NCBI RefSeq assembly: GCF_001658025.2
Contig: NZ_CP014007.2
Span: forward strand, 2,914,001-2,978,000
DNA length: 64,000 nt
Reading direction: 5' to 3'
Source of the DNA: Kosakonia oryzae
GTDB lineage: Bacteria > Pseudomonadota > Gammaproteobacteria > Enterobacterales > Enterobacteriaceae
Every line of letters starts with the position of its first letter. The stretch's first letter is position 1. The notes below the pieces were generated by a model, which was not told where the DNA came from, did no database searches, and saw nothing but the letters and a program-made list of their open reading frames with translations. Below, in pieces: positions 55,070 through 64,000 of the stretch. The position numbers were made by a program, and so were the translations under genes.

Positions 55070-56014
55070 ATGAAGCTTAAGTACACCCTCCTGGCGTCAG
55101 CTCTTTTATCTGCCACAGTGATGACAGCGAACGCGGCCACGGAGTTAACACCGGAGCAAGCAGCGGCAGTAAAACCTTACGATCGCGTCGTCATTACCGG
55201 TCGCTTTAATGCCATTGGCGATGCCGTCGACGCGGCATCCAAACGCGCGGATAAAGAAGGCGCAGCGGCATTTTACGTTGTAGATACCTCTGATGCGGGC
55301 AACAGCGGCAACCAGCGCGTCACCGCCGATCTTTATAAAGCCGACGCACCAAAAGCAGAACGTCCGGCCTTCCGCGTGATCAACGGCGTAACAGAATTAC
55401 CGAAAGATGTTGCCATCGCGCTTGAGCCGTACGATACCGTCACCGTTCAGGGCTTCTACCGCACGCAGCCGGAAGTTAACGACGCCATCACCAAAGCCGC
55501 CAGCGCAAAAGGCGCCGCGTCTTTCTATATTGTTCGCCAGGTCGATGCGAACCAGGGCGGCAATCAGATGATCACCGCTTTCATCTATAAAGCTGACGCC
55601 AAAAAACGCGTTATCCAGAGTGCCGATGCGATTCCGCGTGATTCCGAGGCGGGCCGCGCTGCGCTGGCTAAAGGCGGTGAAGAAGCGAAGAAAGTGGAAA
55701 TCCCGGGCGTTGCCAGCGATGCAACTCCGGGCGTGGGCGTTGGCCGTTTCTTTGAAACGCAATCCACATCCGGCGGGCGTTACAGTGTCACGTTACCTGA
55801 CGGCACTAAAGTCGAAGAACTGAACAAGATCACGGCTGCGCAGATGGTACCGTTCGACAGCATCAAGTTTACCGGCAACTACGGCAACATGACGGAAATC
55901 TCCTATCAGGTTGCTAAACGCGCCGCGCAGAAAGGCGCGAAGTATTACCACATCACGCGCCAGTGGTCAGAAAGCGGCAACAACATGACCATCAGCGCCG
56001 ATCTCTACAAGTAA
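55070..56014 (+). CDS. ydgH: YdgH, periplasmic protein with three DUF1471 domains
   Basis: The 314-residue protein has a signal peptide (cleavage after TANA) and three repeats of the DUF1471/YhcN fold: VITGRFNAIGDAVDAASKRA, VTVQGFYRTQPEVNDAITKA and IKFTGNYGNMTEISYQVAKR, each ending in an ADLYK or FIYK type strand. Small single-domain relatives such as BhsA act in stress and biofilm. Start 55070 gives the E. coli length. It is monocistronic with its own terminator. Confidence 0.95.
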   Translation: MKLKYTLLASALLSATVMTANAATELTPEQAAAVKPYDRVVITGRFNAIGDAVDAASKRADKEGAAAFYVVDTSDAGNSGNQRVTADLYKADAPKAERPAFRVINGVTELPKDVAIALEPYDTVTVQGFYRTQPEVNDAITKAASAKGAASFYIVRQVDANQGGNQMITAFIYKADAKKRVIQSADAIPRDSEAGRAALAKGGEEAKKVEIPGVASDATPGVGVGRFFETQSTSGGRYSVTLPDGTKVEELNKITAAQMVPFDSIKFTGNYGNMTEISYQVAKRAAQKGAKYYHITRQWSESGNNMTISADLYK

Positions 56015-56029
56015 GCGCATTCCTGAATC

Positions 56030-56054
56030 AGGCGGCTACGGCCGCCTTTTTTTT
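56030..56054 (+). terminator. Intrinsic terminator of ydgH
   Basis: AGGCGGC-tac-GGCCGCCT followed by eight T residues. Confidence 0.9.
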
Positions 56055-56209
56055 CGCTTTTTTCCCGCTTTTTCGCAAAATTGTCACCGACAGCATTGCA
56101 TGCCCTCACGACACTCCGTAAAATCCCGCGCCTCAGTGATATCCACCATATTTATGCGCCACGGCAAAATAATTATTCTGGATTAGCCGTATTTGTTGAC
56201 AGGATAACA

Positions 56210-57592
56210 ATGGAAAAAAAACTAGGCCTTAGCGCTTTAACTGCGCTGGTTTTGAGCTCCATGCTCGGCGCTGGCGTATTTAGCCTGCCGCAGAATATGG
56301 CGGAAGTCGCCAGTCCGGCGGCGTTGATCATCGGCTGGGCGATCACTGGCGCAGGAATACTGCTGCTCGCCTTTGCGATGCTGATTTTGACCCGTATCCG
56401 TCCGGATCTGGATGGCGGTATTTTTACCTACGCCCGCGAAGGGTTCGGCGAGCTGATCGGCTTCTGCTCGGCCTGGGGATACTGGCTGTGTGCGGTGATT
56501 GCTAACGTCTCTTATCTGGTGATTGTCTTTTCCGCGCTGAGTTTCTTTACCGATACTCCCACGCTGCGTCTGTTTGGCGATGGCAATACCTGGCAATCGA
56601 TCCTCGGTGCGTCTGCGTTGCTGTGGATTGTTCACGCGCTGGTCCTGCGCGGCGTGCAGACCGCGGCAAGCATTAATCTCGCTGCCACGCTGGCGAAACT
56701 GGTGCCGCTTGGATTATTTGTCGTGCTGGCGGCACTGGCCTTTAACCTCGACAAATTCCGCCTGGACTTCAGCGGCATCGCGCTCGGTGTTCCCGTCTGG
56801 GAACAGGTGAAAAACACCATGCTGATCACTCTGTGGGTGTTTATCGGTGTGGAAGGCGCCGTAGTCGTCTCAGCCAGAGCGCGTAATAAACAGGATGTCG
56901 GTCGCGCCACTCTGCTGGCGGTGCTGGCGGCGCTGACGGTCTACCTGCTGGTCACCCTGCTTTCGCTCGGTGTGGTTCCACGTCCGGAACTGGCCGAAAT
57001 GCGCAACCCATCAATGGCCGGGCTGATGGTCAAGCTGCTCGGTAGCTGGGGTGAAGTGGTGATTGCCGCCGGATTGATTATCTCCGTTTGCGGCGCATAT
57101 CTGAGCTGGACCATTATGGCCGCCGAAGTTCCGCTGCTGGCGGCAACGCATAAAGCCTTCCCGCGGATTTTTGCGCAGCAGAATAAAAACAGCGCGCCAG
57201 CCGCCTCGCTGTGGCTGACCAACAGCAGCGTGCAGGTATGCCTGGTGCTGATCTGGCTTACCGGCTCGGATTACAACACGCTGCTGACCATCGCCTCCGA
57301 GATGATTCTGGTCCCCTACTTCCTCGTCGGCGCCTTCCTGCTGAAAATGGCCCGTCGCCCGCTGCATCAGGCGGTCGCCATTGGTGCCTGTCTGTACGGG
57401 CTGTGGTTGCTGTACGCCTCCGGGCCGATGCACCTGCTACTCTCCGTGGTGCTTTACGCCCCAGGCCTGCTGGTCTTTATGTATGCCCGTCGCACGCACG
57501 AAATGACCGACGCGCTGAAACAGCGGGAAAAAGCGCTGATCGGCCTGCTGCTGATTGCCGCTGTTCCGGCAACCTGGATGCTGGTGCGTTAA
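56210..57592 (+). CDS. ydgI: YdgI, ArcD-like APC-family amino-acid antiporter
   Basis: The 460-residue inner-membrane transporter has about twelve helices and the APC-family start LVLSSMLGAGVFSLPQNMAE. It resembles arginine/ornithine antiporters (ArcD) and E. coli YdgI; no arc catabolic genes adjoin it. ACAGGA before ATG 56210 fits; the ORF extension to 56081 is not conserved. Its stop overlaps that of convergent ydgC by 4 nt, leaving no room for folM, which lies between these genes in E. coli. Confidence 0.92.
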   Translation: MEKKLGLSALTALVLSSMLGAGVFSLPQNMAEVASPAALIIGWAITGAGILLLAFAMLILTRIRPDLDGGIFTYAREGFGELIGFCSAWGYWLCAVIANVSYLVIVFSALSFFTDTPTLRLFGDGNTWQSILGASALLWIVHALVLRGVQTAASINLAATLAKLVPLGLFVVLAALAFNLDKFRLDFSGIALGVPVWEQVKNTMLITLWVFIGVEGAVVVSARARNKQDVGRATLLAVLAALTVYLLVTLLSLGVVPRPELAEMRNPSMAGLMVKLLGSWGEVVIAAGLIISVCGAYLSWTIMAAEVPLLAATHKAFPRIFAQQNKNSAPAASLWLTNSSVQVCLVLIWLTGSDYNTLLTIASEMILVPYFLVGAFLLKMARRPLHQAVAIGACLYGLWLLYASGPMHLLLSVVLYAPGLLVFMYARRTHEMTDALKQREKALIGLLLIAAVPATWMLVR

Positions 57593-57924
57593 TGGGTTCG
57601 GCTCCAGACAAAAATTAACAGCCAGGCGCTGAGGCACCAGCACAAGACTGCGCAGCCCAGCGCCGGCCAGACGCGCATCATACCGGTGAAATACCACAGC
57701 GACAGTAGATAGACAAAATAGGGAATGATCGCCCACATACCGAACACGATGGTAGTGCGCAACGCTTCCACGCCGCGCTCGGTCGCGACGATATAGTGGG
57801 CGATCAACGCAAAGGTCGGGAACAGGGGAATCAGCCCGGCAATATAGTAATTTTTTGTTTTTGCTAATACGCCGATCAACAGCACCACCAGCGCGCCCAG
57901 CGCGGCTTTAAAAAACAACCCCAT
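57589..57924 (-). CDS. ydgC: YdgC, GlpM-family membrane protein
   Basis: The 111-residue protein has four hydrophobic segments and starts MGLFFKAALGALVVLLIGVL, the GlpM-family pattern (ALIAHYIV, GMWAIIPYFVYLLSLWYF). In Pseudomonas GlpM affects alginate and glycerol phenotypes; in E. coli it is uncharacterised. AAAGGGAAAATT precedes the ATG. It is divergent from rstA. Confidence 0.92.
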   Translation of the reverse strand: MGLFFKAALGALVVLLIGVLAKTKNYYIAGLIPLFPTFALIAHYIVATERGVEALRTTIVFGMWAIIPYFVYLLSLWYFTGMMRVWPALGCAVLCWCLSAWLLIFVWSRTH

Positions 57925-58051
57925 AATTTTCCCTTTAATACTTTAACAACAACGACCTACAGCATAACTGAGCGCATATCGTTTAGAAAAGAGTAATGGC
58001 AGCTTACCGCAAGGCGGTGTATGTTTACGTTTTTATCGATAACACTGGCAT

Positions 58052-58768
58052 ATGAATAAGATCGTTTTTGTGGAAGACGACCCGGAAGTCGGCGCACTGA
58101 TTGCGGCTTATCTGGGCAAACACGATATGGATGTCATTGTCGAACCCCGCGGCGATCGCGCCGAAGAGGTGATCGCCCGCGAGAAACCGGAGCTGGTGCT
58201 GCTGGATATTATGCTGCCGGGTAAAGATGGTATGACGCTGTGCCGCGACCTGCGAAGCCAGTGGAATGGCCCGATTGTGCTGCTCACCTCGCTCGACAGT
58301 GATATGAACCATATTCTGTCGCTGGAGATGGGCGCAAACGACTACATCCTCAAAACCACGCCACCTGCGGTGCTGCTGGCCCGGCTGCGGTTGCACTTGC
58401 GACAGCGCACTGGTGTCGCGGCGGAACCCGCGACCCCGTCGCTGAAGCAGCATAAAGCCATCAGCTTCGGCACGTTGTCGATCGATCCGGTTAACCGCCA
58501 GGTGATGTTGGCAGGCGAGCAGGTTTCGCTCTCAACGGCGGATTTCGAGCTGCTGTGGGAACTGGCAACCCACGCCGGACAGATCATGGACCGGGATGCG
58601 CTGTTGAAAAACCTGCGCGGCGTCAGCTATGACGGTATGGATCGCAGCGTTGATGTGGCGATCTCCCGACTGCGGAAAAAGCTGCTCGACAGCGCCACCG
58701 AACCTTATCGCATCAAAACCGTCCGTAACAAAGGCTACCTGTTCGCGCCGCACGCGTGGGACAACTGA
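58052..58768 (+). CDS. rstA: RstA, OmpR-family response regulator
   Basis: The 238-residue regulator has a receiver domain with Asp52 (ELVLLDIMLPG) as phosphorylation site, acidic pair EDD at 8-10 and Lys in ILKTTPP, then a winged-helix DNA-binding domain (LLKNLRGVSYDGMDRSVDVA). In E. coli rstAB expression is PhoP-dependent and RstA activates asr. Its start is separated by about 127 nt from divergent ydgC. Confidence 0.95.
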   Translation: MNKIVFVEDDPEVGALIAAYLGKHDMDVIVEPRGDRAEEVIAREKPELVLLDIMLPGKDGMTLCRDLRSQWNGPIVLLTSLDSDMNHILSLEMGANDYILKTTPPAVLLARLRLHLRQRTGVAAEPATPSLKQHKAISFGTLSIDPVNRQVMLAGEQVSLSTADFELLWELATHAGQIMDRDALLKNLRGVSYDGMDRSVDVAISRLRKKLLDSATEPYRIKTVRNKGYLFAPHAWDN

Positions 58769-58789
58769 AGCTCTTAACCAGGTGTCACG

Positions 58790-60085
58790 ATGAAAAAACT
58801 GTTCGTCCAGTTTTACCTTTTGCTGTTCGTCTGTTTTCTGGTCATGACGATGCTGGTGGGTCTGGTTTACAAATTTACCGCCGAGCGCGCGGGACGTCAG
58901 TCGCTGGACGACCTGATGAAAAGCTCCCTCTATTTAATGCGCAGCGAACTGCGCGAGATCCCGCCGCATCAATGGGCCAAGACGCTGAAGGAGCTGGATC
59001 TGAATTTGTCGTTCAATCTGCGCATTGAACCGATGAATAAATTCACCCTTGAAGAACCCGCAGCCCAACGGCTGCGCGAAGGCGATATTGTGGCGCTGGA
59101 TTCTGAATATACCTTTATCCAGCGCATTCCCCGCAGCCATTACGTGCTGGCTGTCGGCCCGGTGCCCTATCTCTTTTTCCTGCATGAGACGCGGCTGCTG
59201 GATATGTCGCTGATGGCGCTGATTGCCATCTCACTCGCTTTTCCGGTGTTTATCTGGATGCGCCCGCACTGGCAGGAGATGCTGCGGCTGGAATCTGCCG
59301 CGCAGCGTTTTGGTGAAGGCCATCTTGAGGAACGTATTCATTTCGACAGTAACTCCAGCTTTGAGCGGCTCGGCATCGCCTTTAACCAGATGGCCGATAA
59401 CATCAATGCGCTGATCGCCAGTAAAAAACAGTTGATTGACGGTATTGCCCATGAGCTACGCACGCCGCTGGTCAGGCTGCGTTACCGGCTGGAGATGAGC
59501 GATAACCTGAGTGAAACCGAGCATGCGGCGCTGAACCGTGATATTGGGCAACTGGAAGCATTAATTGAAGAACTGCTGACCTATGCCCGGCTCGATCGCC
59601 CGCAAACCGAGCTGAAACTCACCACCCCGGATCTGCCCGCCTGGTTTCACAGCTATATGGATGATGCCCGTAGCATGAACCCGCAACACACGCTGTTGCT
59701 GAGCACCACGCCGGGTGAAGAGTATGGCGCGCTCGATATGCGTCTGATGGAACGCGTGCTGGATAATCTGGTAAACAATGCGCTGCGTTACAGCCAGCAA
59801 ACCGTGAGAGTCACCTTACAGCGCCAGGGCTCGCAGGCCAGCATGACCGTGGAAGATGATGGTCCTGGTATTGCGCCCGAAGAGCGCCAGCGTGTGTTCG
59901 AACCTTTTGTCCGCCTCGATCCCAGCCGCGATCGCGCCACCGGCGGCTGTGGCCTGGGGCTGGCCATTGTGCATTCAATAGCCCAGGCGTTCGGCGGCGA
60001 AGTCAGCTGCTCGCAAAGCGAGTTGGGCGGCGCGCAATTTACTTTTAGCTGGCCCATCTACCACCACATTTCACTGCCCTCCTGA
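58790..60085 (+). CDS. rstB: RstB, sensor histidine kinase
   Basis: The 431-residue kinase has helices at 6-27 and 136-155 bounding a periplasmic domain, a HAMP region (ESAAQRFGEGHLEERIHFDS), the phospho-acceptor His near residue 222 (DGIAHELRTPLVRLRY) and an ATPase domain with VNNALRYS, DDGPGIAPE and GGCGLGLAIV. It starts 22 nt after rstA with AACCAGGTG upstream; the two form one operon. Confidence 0.95.
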   Translation: MKKLFVQFYLLLFVCFLVMTMLVGLVYKFTAERAGRQSLDDLMKSSLYLMRSELREIPPHQWAKTLKELDLNLSFNLRIEPMNKFTLEEPAAQRLREGDIVALDSEYTFIQRIPRSHYVLAVGPVPYLFFLHETRLLDMSLMALIAISLAFPVFIWMRPHWQEMLRLESAAQRFGEGHLEERIHFDSNSSFERLGIAFNQMADNINALIASKKQLIDGIAHELRTPLVRLRYRLEMSDNLSETEHAALNRDIGQLEALIEELLTYARLDRPQTELKLTTPDLPAWFHSYMDDARSMNPQHTLLLSTTPGEEYGALDMRLMERVLDNLVNNALRYSQQTVRVTLQRQGSQASMTVEDDGPGIAPEERQRVFEPFVRLDPSRDRATGGCGLGLAIVHSIAQAFGGEVSCSQSELGGAQFTFSWPIYHHISLPS

Positions 60086-60131
60086 ACCGCCGCGACACAG
60101 TAGCCGGATGCGGGCACCTGTGCTATAAATT

Positions 60132-60154
60132 CAAAAGTATGTTGTAACTAATGG
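60132..60154 (+). other. Ter replication-fork trap site
   Basis: CAAAAGTATGTTGTAACTAA, then TGG, matches the E. coli TerB core AGTATGTTGTAACTAA completely. It lies 10-33 nt upstream of the tus start, and a TATAAA -10 candidate (60124-60129) adjoins it, so Tus binding should also repress tus, as in E. coli. By comparison with TerB the blocked direction is left to right in this window. Confidence 0.93.
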
Positions 60155-60164
60155 AGAGACCAAA

Positions 60165-61094
60165 ATGGCGGCGCTGGATCTTATCGAACGTCTGAACACC
60201 ACTTTTCGTCAGCTTGAACATGAACTCGGCGCATTGAAAGCAGCGCTGGCGGAGTGCCGTCTGATGGCCGGGCGCGTCTTCACTTTGCCGGAAATTGCCA
60301 AAGGCGCGGAGCACGATCCCCTGTCAACTATTCACGTCAAACAACATATTGGCCGTCGCGCGGCAGAGCTGGCGCTCAACCACTACACGCATCTGTTTAT
60401 TCAGCAGCAGTCGGAAAACCGCAGCAGCAAAGCCGCAGTGCGGCTGCCGGGCGTACTGTGTTATCAAACCAACGAGGCGACGCGTCAGGCGCTGGAACAG
60501 CGCATCAGCGCGATCAATTCGCTGAAACAGACCTTCGAACAGATTGTCGCCGTGGAATCCGGGCTGGTGCCCGCTGCCCGTTTTGAGTGGGTACATCGTC
60601 ATTTACCGGGTCTGATCACCCTCAATGCCTACCGCACGCTGACGCTGATTCATTCTCCCGCTACCATCCGTTTCGGCTGGGCCAATAAGCACATCATCAA
60701 AAACCTCACCCGCGATGAGGTGCTGGCACAACTGGAGAAAAGCCTGAAATCGCCGCGCGCTGTTTCCGCCTTCACGCGGGAGCAGTGGCTGGCGAAAGTC
60801 GAACAGGAGTACAACGATATTGCCGCACTGCCCAAACAGGCGCGGCTGAAAATTAAACGTCCGGTGAAGGTACAGCCGATTGCGCGCATCTGGTATTCCG
60901 GTTCGCAAAAGCAGGTGCAGTACGCCTGCCCGACACCGATGATTGTGCTGGTTTCAGAGGAAAATGGCGGGATGGTGCCGGATATTGGCGAACTGCTGGA
61001 TTACAACGCCGACAATATACAGCACCGTTTCAAACCGCAGGCGCAGCCGCTGACGCTGTTGATCCCACGGCTGCACCTCTATCTGGCGGGTTAA
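60165..61094 (+). CDS. tus: Tus, DNA replication terminus site-binding protein
   Basis: The 309-residue monomeric protein binds Ter sites and stops replication forks from one side. Conserved parts include [52 protein letters not shown] and the C-terminal [26 protein letters not shown] lies before the ATG. The Ter site covers its promoter region. The last codons overlap the end of convergent fumC by 4 nt. Confidence 0.97.
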   Translation: MAALDLIERLNTTFRQLEHELGALKAALAECRLMAGRVFTLPEIAKGAEHDPLSTIHVKQHIGRRAAELALNHYTHLFIQQQSENRSSKAAVRLPGVLCYQTNEATRQALEQRISAINSLKQTFEQIVAVESGLVPAARFEWVHRHLPGLITLNAYRTLTLIHSPATIRFGWANKHIIKNLTRDEVLAQLEKSLKSPRAVSAFTREQWLAKVEQEYNDIAALPKQARLKIKRPVKVQPIARIWYSGSQKQVQYACPTPMIVLVSEENGGMVPDIGELLDYNADNIQHRFKPQAQPLTLLIPRLHLYLAG

Positions 61095-62491
61095 TCCTGT
61101 TTCATGCTGCCGACCATCGACTCCGGGCGTACCCAACTGTCAAACTCGGCCTCGGTCAGATAGCCGAGCGCCAGCGCCGAGGCTTTCAGTGTCAGCCCCT
61201 CTTTATGGGCCTTTTTGGCAATTTCTGCCGCTTTGTCGTAACCGATATGCGTATTCAGCGCCGTCACCAGCATTAACGACTCATTGAGCAACTGATCGAT
61301 ACGCGCACGATTGGGCTCAATACCCACCGCACAATGCGCGTTGAAGCTCTCCATTCCGTCCGCCAGCAAACGCACCGATTGCAGGAAATTATGGATAATC
61401 AGCGGGCGGAACACATTCAGCTCGAAGTTGCCGGATGCGCCGCCAATGTTGATCGCCACATCATTGCCCAGCACCTGGCTGCACAACATGGTCATCGCTT
61501 CGCACTGCGTCGGGTTAACTTTGCCCGGCATGATCGAGCTACCGGGTTCGTTTTCCGGAATGGCGATTTCGCCGATGCCGCAGCGCGGACCGGAAGCCAG
61601 CCAGCGCACATCGTTAGCGATTTTCATCAGCGATGCCGCCAGCCCTTTTAACGCGCCGTGAGCCTGCACCAGCGCATCACAGGTGGCCAGCGCCTCAAAT
61701 TTATTGGGCGCGGTGACAAACGGTTGTTGCGTGAAACTCGCCAGCTCTTTCGCCACTCGCTCTGCATATTCCGGGTGCGTATTCAGCCCCGTGCCTACCG
61801 CAGTGCCGCCCAGCGCCAGCTCGCTTAAGTGCGGCAAACTTAATTCGATATGCTTCAGGTTGTGTTCCAGCATCGCAACCCAACCGGAGATCTCCTGGCC
61901 AAGCGTCAGCGGCGTGGCATCCTGTAAATGAGTGCGGCCGATTTTCACGATATCAGCGAAAGCGCGGGATTTCTCCGCAAGCGTGTTTTTCAGCACCTGC
62001 AATTGCGGCAGCAGATGTTCGCGCACGCCAATCACCGCCGCAACATGCATTGCGGTAGGAAAAACGTCATTGGAGCTCTGGCTTTTGTTGACGTCGTCGT
62101 TGGGATGAATTTTGCGATCCATACCGCGCACGCCGCCGAGGATCTCGCTGCCGCGATTCGCCAGCACCTCGTTCATGTTCATATTGCTCTGCGTGCCGGA
62201 GCCAGTCTGCCAGATGGCGAGCGGAAACTCATCGGGATGTTTCCCCGCCAATACTTCATCTGCCGCCGCGATAATCGCGCGGGCCTTCTCTTCAGGCAAC
62301 AGCCCCAGATCCTGGTTCACCTTCGCCGCTGCACGCTTGGTCAGCGCCAGCGCGTGGATCAGCGAGACCGGCATCTTCTCGGTGGAAATGCGGAAATGCT
62401 CCAGCGACCGCTGGGTTTGCGCTCCCCACAGTTTATCGGCCGGAACATCGATGGCGCCCATCGAATCTTTCTCACTGCGATGCGTTGTCAT
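61091..62491 (-). CDS. fumC: FumC, class II iron-independent fumarase
   Basis: The 466-residue enzyme hydrates fumarate to malate without an iron-sulfur cluster. It has the superfamily signature [11 protein letters not shown], and [30 protein letters not shown] and [16 protein letters not shown]. The ATG at 62491 follows AAGGAGAAAGTA; the longer frame to 62545 is rejected. It is downstream of fumA, as in E. coli, where SoxS induces it during oxidative stress. Confidence 0.97.
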   Translation of the reverse strand: MTTHRSEKDSMGAIDVPADKLWGAQTQRSLEHFRISTEKMPVSLIHALALTKRAAAKVNQDLGLLPEEKARAIIAAADEVLAGKHPDEFPLAIWQTGSGTQSNMNMNEVLANRGSEILGGVRGMDRKIHPNDDVNKSQSSNDVFPTAMHVAAVIGVREHLLPQLQVLKNTLAEKSRAFADIVKIGRTHLQDATPLTLGQEISGWVAMLEHNLKHIELSLPHLSELALGGTAVGTGLNTHPEYAERVAKELASFTQQPFVTAPNKFEALATCDALVQAHGALKGLAASLMKIANDVRWLASGPRCGIGEIAIPENEPGSSIMPGKVNPTQCEAMTMLCSQVLGNDVAINIGGASGNFELNVFRPLIIHNFLQSVRLLADGMESFNAHCAVGIEPNRARIDQLLNESLMLVTALNTHIGYDKAAEIAKKAHKEGLTLKASALALGYLTEAEFDSWVRPESMVGSMKQD

Positions 62492-62624
62492 TACTTTCTC
62501 CTTGGCTACAAAGTGGTGTTGAGTGCTGACATTGCTCACCTGCAAACAAGTAAAAGTATTGATGCTATTTATGATGTTGTTTACTGCTTTGTGCTGAAAC
62601 CGGTCTGCCGGATCATCATGGAAA

Positions 62625-62649
62625 CAAAAAACCGCCCCTCGGGGCGGTC
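62625..62649 (-). terminator. Intrinsic terminator of fumA
   Basis: On the minus strand GACCGCCCC-gag-GGGCGGTTTTTT lies directly after the fumA stop. Confidence 0.9.
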
Positions 62650-62653
62650 TGAA

Positions 62654-64000
62654 TTATTTCACACAGCGGGCACACTGGCCGGACTGGATCTGCTGGAAGA
62701 AGTCGTTACCTTTGTCATCGACAAGGATAAAGGCCGGGAAATCCTCCACTTCAATCTTCCAGATGGCTTCCATTCCCAGCTCCGGATAAGCCACGCACTC
62801 CAGATGCTTGATGCTGTTCTGCGCGAGAATAGCCGCCGGGCCGCCAATGCTGCCAAGGTAAAAACCGCCATGTTTATGGCAGGCATCCGTCACCTGCTGG
62901 CTGCGGTTGCCTTTCGCCAGCATGATCATGCTGCCGCCCTGTGACTGCAACTGATCGACGTAGGAATCCATCCGCCCTGCGGTGGTTGGGCCGAGGGAAC
63001 CCGAGGCGTAACCTTCCGGCGTTTTCGCCGGACCAGCGTAATAAATCGGGTGATTTTTCACGTACTCCGGCAGATGCTCGCCGCTGTCCATCAGCTCTTT
63101 CAGTTTCGCATGCGCAATATCGCGCGCGACAATGATCGTACCGCTGAGCGACAGGCGCGTGGAGACCGGATACTGCGACAACTGCGCCAGGATCTCTTTC
63201 ATCGGACGGTTGAGATCCACTTTCACCGCCTCGCCTTCGCCCGCCTGGCGCAGCGCTTCGGGAATGTATTTGCCAGGATTCTGCTCCAGCCGCTCCAGCC
63301 AGATCCCGTCACGGTTGATCTTGCCTTTGATGTTACGATCGGCCGAACAGGAAACGCCCATCCCCACCGGACAGGATGCGCCGTGGCGCGGCAGACGGAT
63401 CACGCGAATATCATGGGCAAAGTATTTGCCGCCAAACTGCGCGCCCAGACCGAGATTCTGCGCTTCCACCAGCAGTTCCTGCTCCAGTTGCACATCGCGG
63501 AATGCCTGGCCGTGCTCATTACCTTCCGTCGGCAGCGCGTCGTAATATTTGGTTGACGCCAGTTTGACCGTTTTCAGCGTCGCTTCCGCCGATGTACCGC
63601 CGATCACGAACGCAATGTGATAAGGCGGACATGCAGCCGTCCCCAGAGTGCGCATCTTCTCAACAAGGTAATTTTTCAGCTTCGCCGGGGTGATCAGCGC
63701 TTTGGTTTCCTGGTAGAGATAGGTTTTATTGGCCGAACCGCCGCCCTTGGCAATACACAGGAACTTATATTCATCGCCATCCACGCTGTAGAGATCGATC
63801 TGCGCCGGCAGGTTAGTGCCGGTGTTGACCTCTTTGTACATATCCAGCGGCGCATTCTGCGAATAGCGCAGGTTATCGTTGATAAAGGTGTTATAGACGC
63901 CACGGGCCAGCGCCGCTTCATCACCGCCGCCGGTCCATACGCGCTGCCCTTTTTTACCCATGATAATCGCCGTGCCGGTATCCTGGCAGGTCGGCAAAAC
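62654..64000 (-). CDS. fumA: FumA, class I iron-sulfur fumarase, N-terminus beyond window
   Basis: The frame is open to the right edge; about 449 C-terminal residues are visible. [19 protein letters not shown] holds the first cluster Cys, and [17 protein letters not shown] the others, for the [4Fe-4S] cluster typical of class I fumarases. The C-terminal beta domain includes [13 protein letters not shown] and [13 protein letters not shown]. FumA works in the aerobic TCA cycle; whether this is FumA or FumB is decided by its position next to fumC. Confidence 0.95.
   Translation of the reverse strand, partial: VLPTCQDTGTAIIMGKKGQRVWTGGGDEAALARGVYNTFINDNLRYSQNAPLDMYKEVNTGTNLPAQIDLYSVDGDEYKFLCIAKGGGSANKTYLYQETKALITPAKLKNYLVEKMRTLGTAACPPYHIAFVIGGTSAEATLKTVKLASTKYYDALPTEGNEHGQAFRDVQLEQELLVEAQNLGLGAQFGGKYFAHDIRVIRLPRHGASCPVGMGVSCSADRNIKGKINRDGIWLERLEQNPGKYIPEALRQAGEGEAVKVDLNRPMKEILAQLSQYPVSTRLSLSGTIIVARDIAHAKLKELMDSGEHLPEYVKNHPIYYAGPAKTPEGYASGSLGPTTAGRMDSYVDQLQSQGGSMIMLAKGNRSQQVTDACHKHGGFYLGSIGGPAAILAQNSIKHLECVAYPELGMEAIWKIEVEDFPAFILVDDKGNDFFQQIQSGQCARCVK

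Noticed and set aside
57978-58030. PhoP box upstream of rstA
   Set aside because: Two GTTTA hexamers are present but not as a direct repeat with 5-nt spacing, so the site cannot be claimed from sequence.
61928-62944. 338-codon plus-strand ORF spanning fumC and the fumA end
   Set aside because: It crosses two certain genes and a terminator on the opposite strand.

Overview
The window is chromosomal DNA from a member of the Enterobacteriaceae that is not E. coli itself. The backbone genes are close relatives of E. coli and Salmonella genes (ynfC/D/E/G/H, dmsD, mlc, ynfL/M, asr, ydgU, ydgD, mdtJI, ogt, fnr, uspE, pntAB, ydgH/I/C, rstAB, tus, fumC, fumA). An osmU-type transporter lies after dmsD, as in Salmonella. 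An Enterobacter/Kosakonia/Leclercia-like genus is plausible, but the genus cannot be fixed from the sequence alone. A replication terminator (Ter) site in front of tus places the window in the terminus region.

Layout. (1) 1-7.9 kb: the end of ynfB, a chromate transporter where E. coli carries speG, ynfC, ynfD, then the anaerobic ynfEGH-dmsD molybdo-reductase operon with an FNR-type promoter. (2) 7.9-11.6 kb: a structured leader and a four-gene OsmU-type compatible-solute ABC transporter. (3) 11.6-22.4 kb: bioD2/ynfK, mlc, ynfL/ynfM, an M32 carboxypeptidase, asr, ydgU, ydgD, a CHASE4-GGDEF-EAL protein and mdtJI. (4) 22.8-46.6 kb: an accessory, visibly more AT-rich stretch. It holds a degenerate OtsA paralogue, an AI-2E/PerM-family protein, a small caspase-like orphan, an IS3-family remnant, SOS-regulated umuDC, an LpxP-like acyltransferase, an AriR-like regulator, a 2862-residue cyclic beta-1,2-glucan synthase, cold-shock genes with a YnfU-like zinc-ribbon protein, a second and very different DMSO-reductase-family operon, a umuC ghost and an orphan CheD/CNF-like protein. 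(5) 46.7-51.5 kb: smrA, ogt, fnr, uspE and an MscS-family channel. (6) 51.6-64 kb: pntAB, ydgH, ydgI, ydgC, rstAB, Ter-tus, fumC and the 3' part of fumA, which runs off the right edge.

How parts connect. FNR is encoded here and has probable sites in front of itself and ynfE; two separate Tat-exported molybdo-reductase systems, each with its own chaperone gene, share the window. RstAB is encoded here and the asr promoter carries a near-consensus RstA box. UmuD keeps the cleavage site and catalytic residues and has a LexA box.

Most likely sources of new biology are the accessory proteins without known partners: the caspase-like orphan (25.7 kb), the CheD/CNF-like orphan (46.1 kb), the GT20 pseudo-enzyme (22.8 kb), the second molybdo-reductase with Cys in the Mo-ligand position (41-45 kb), and the giant glucan synthase. 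No CRISPR array, tRNA or rRNA was seen.
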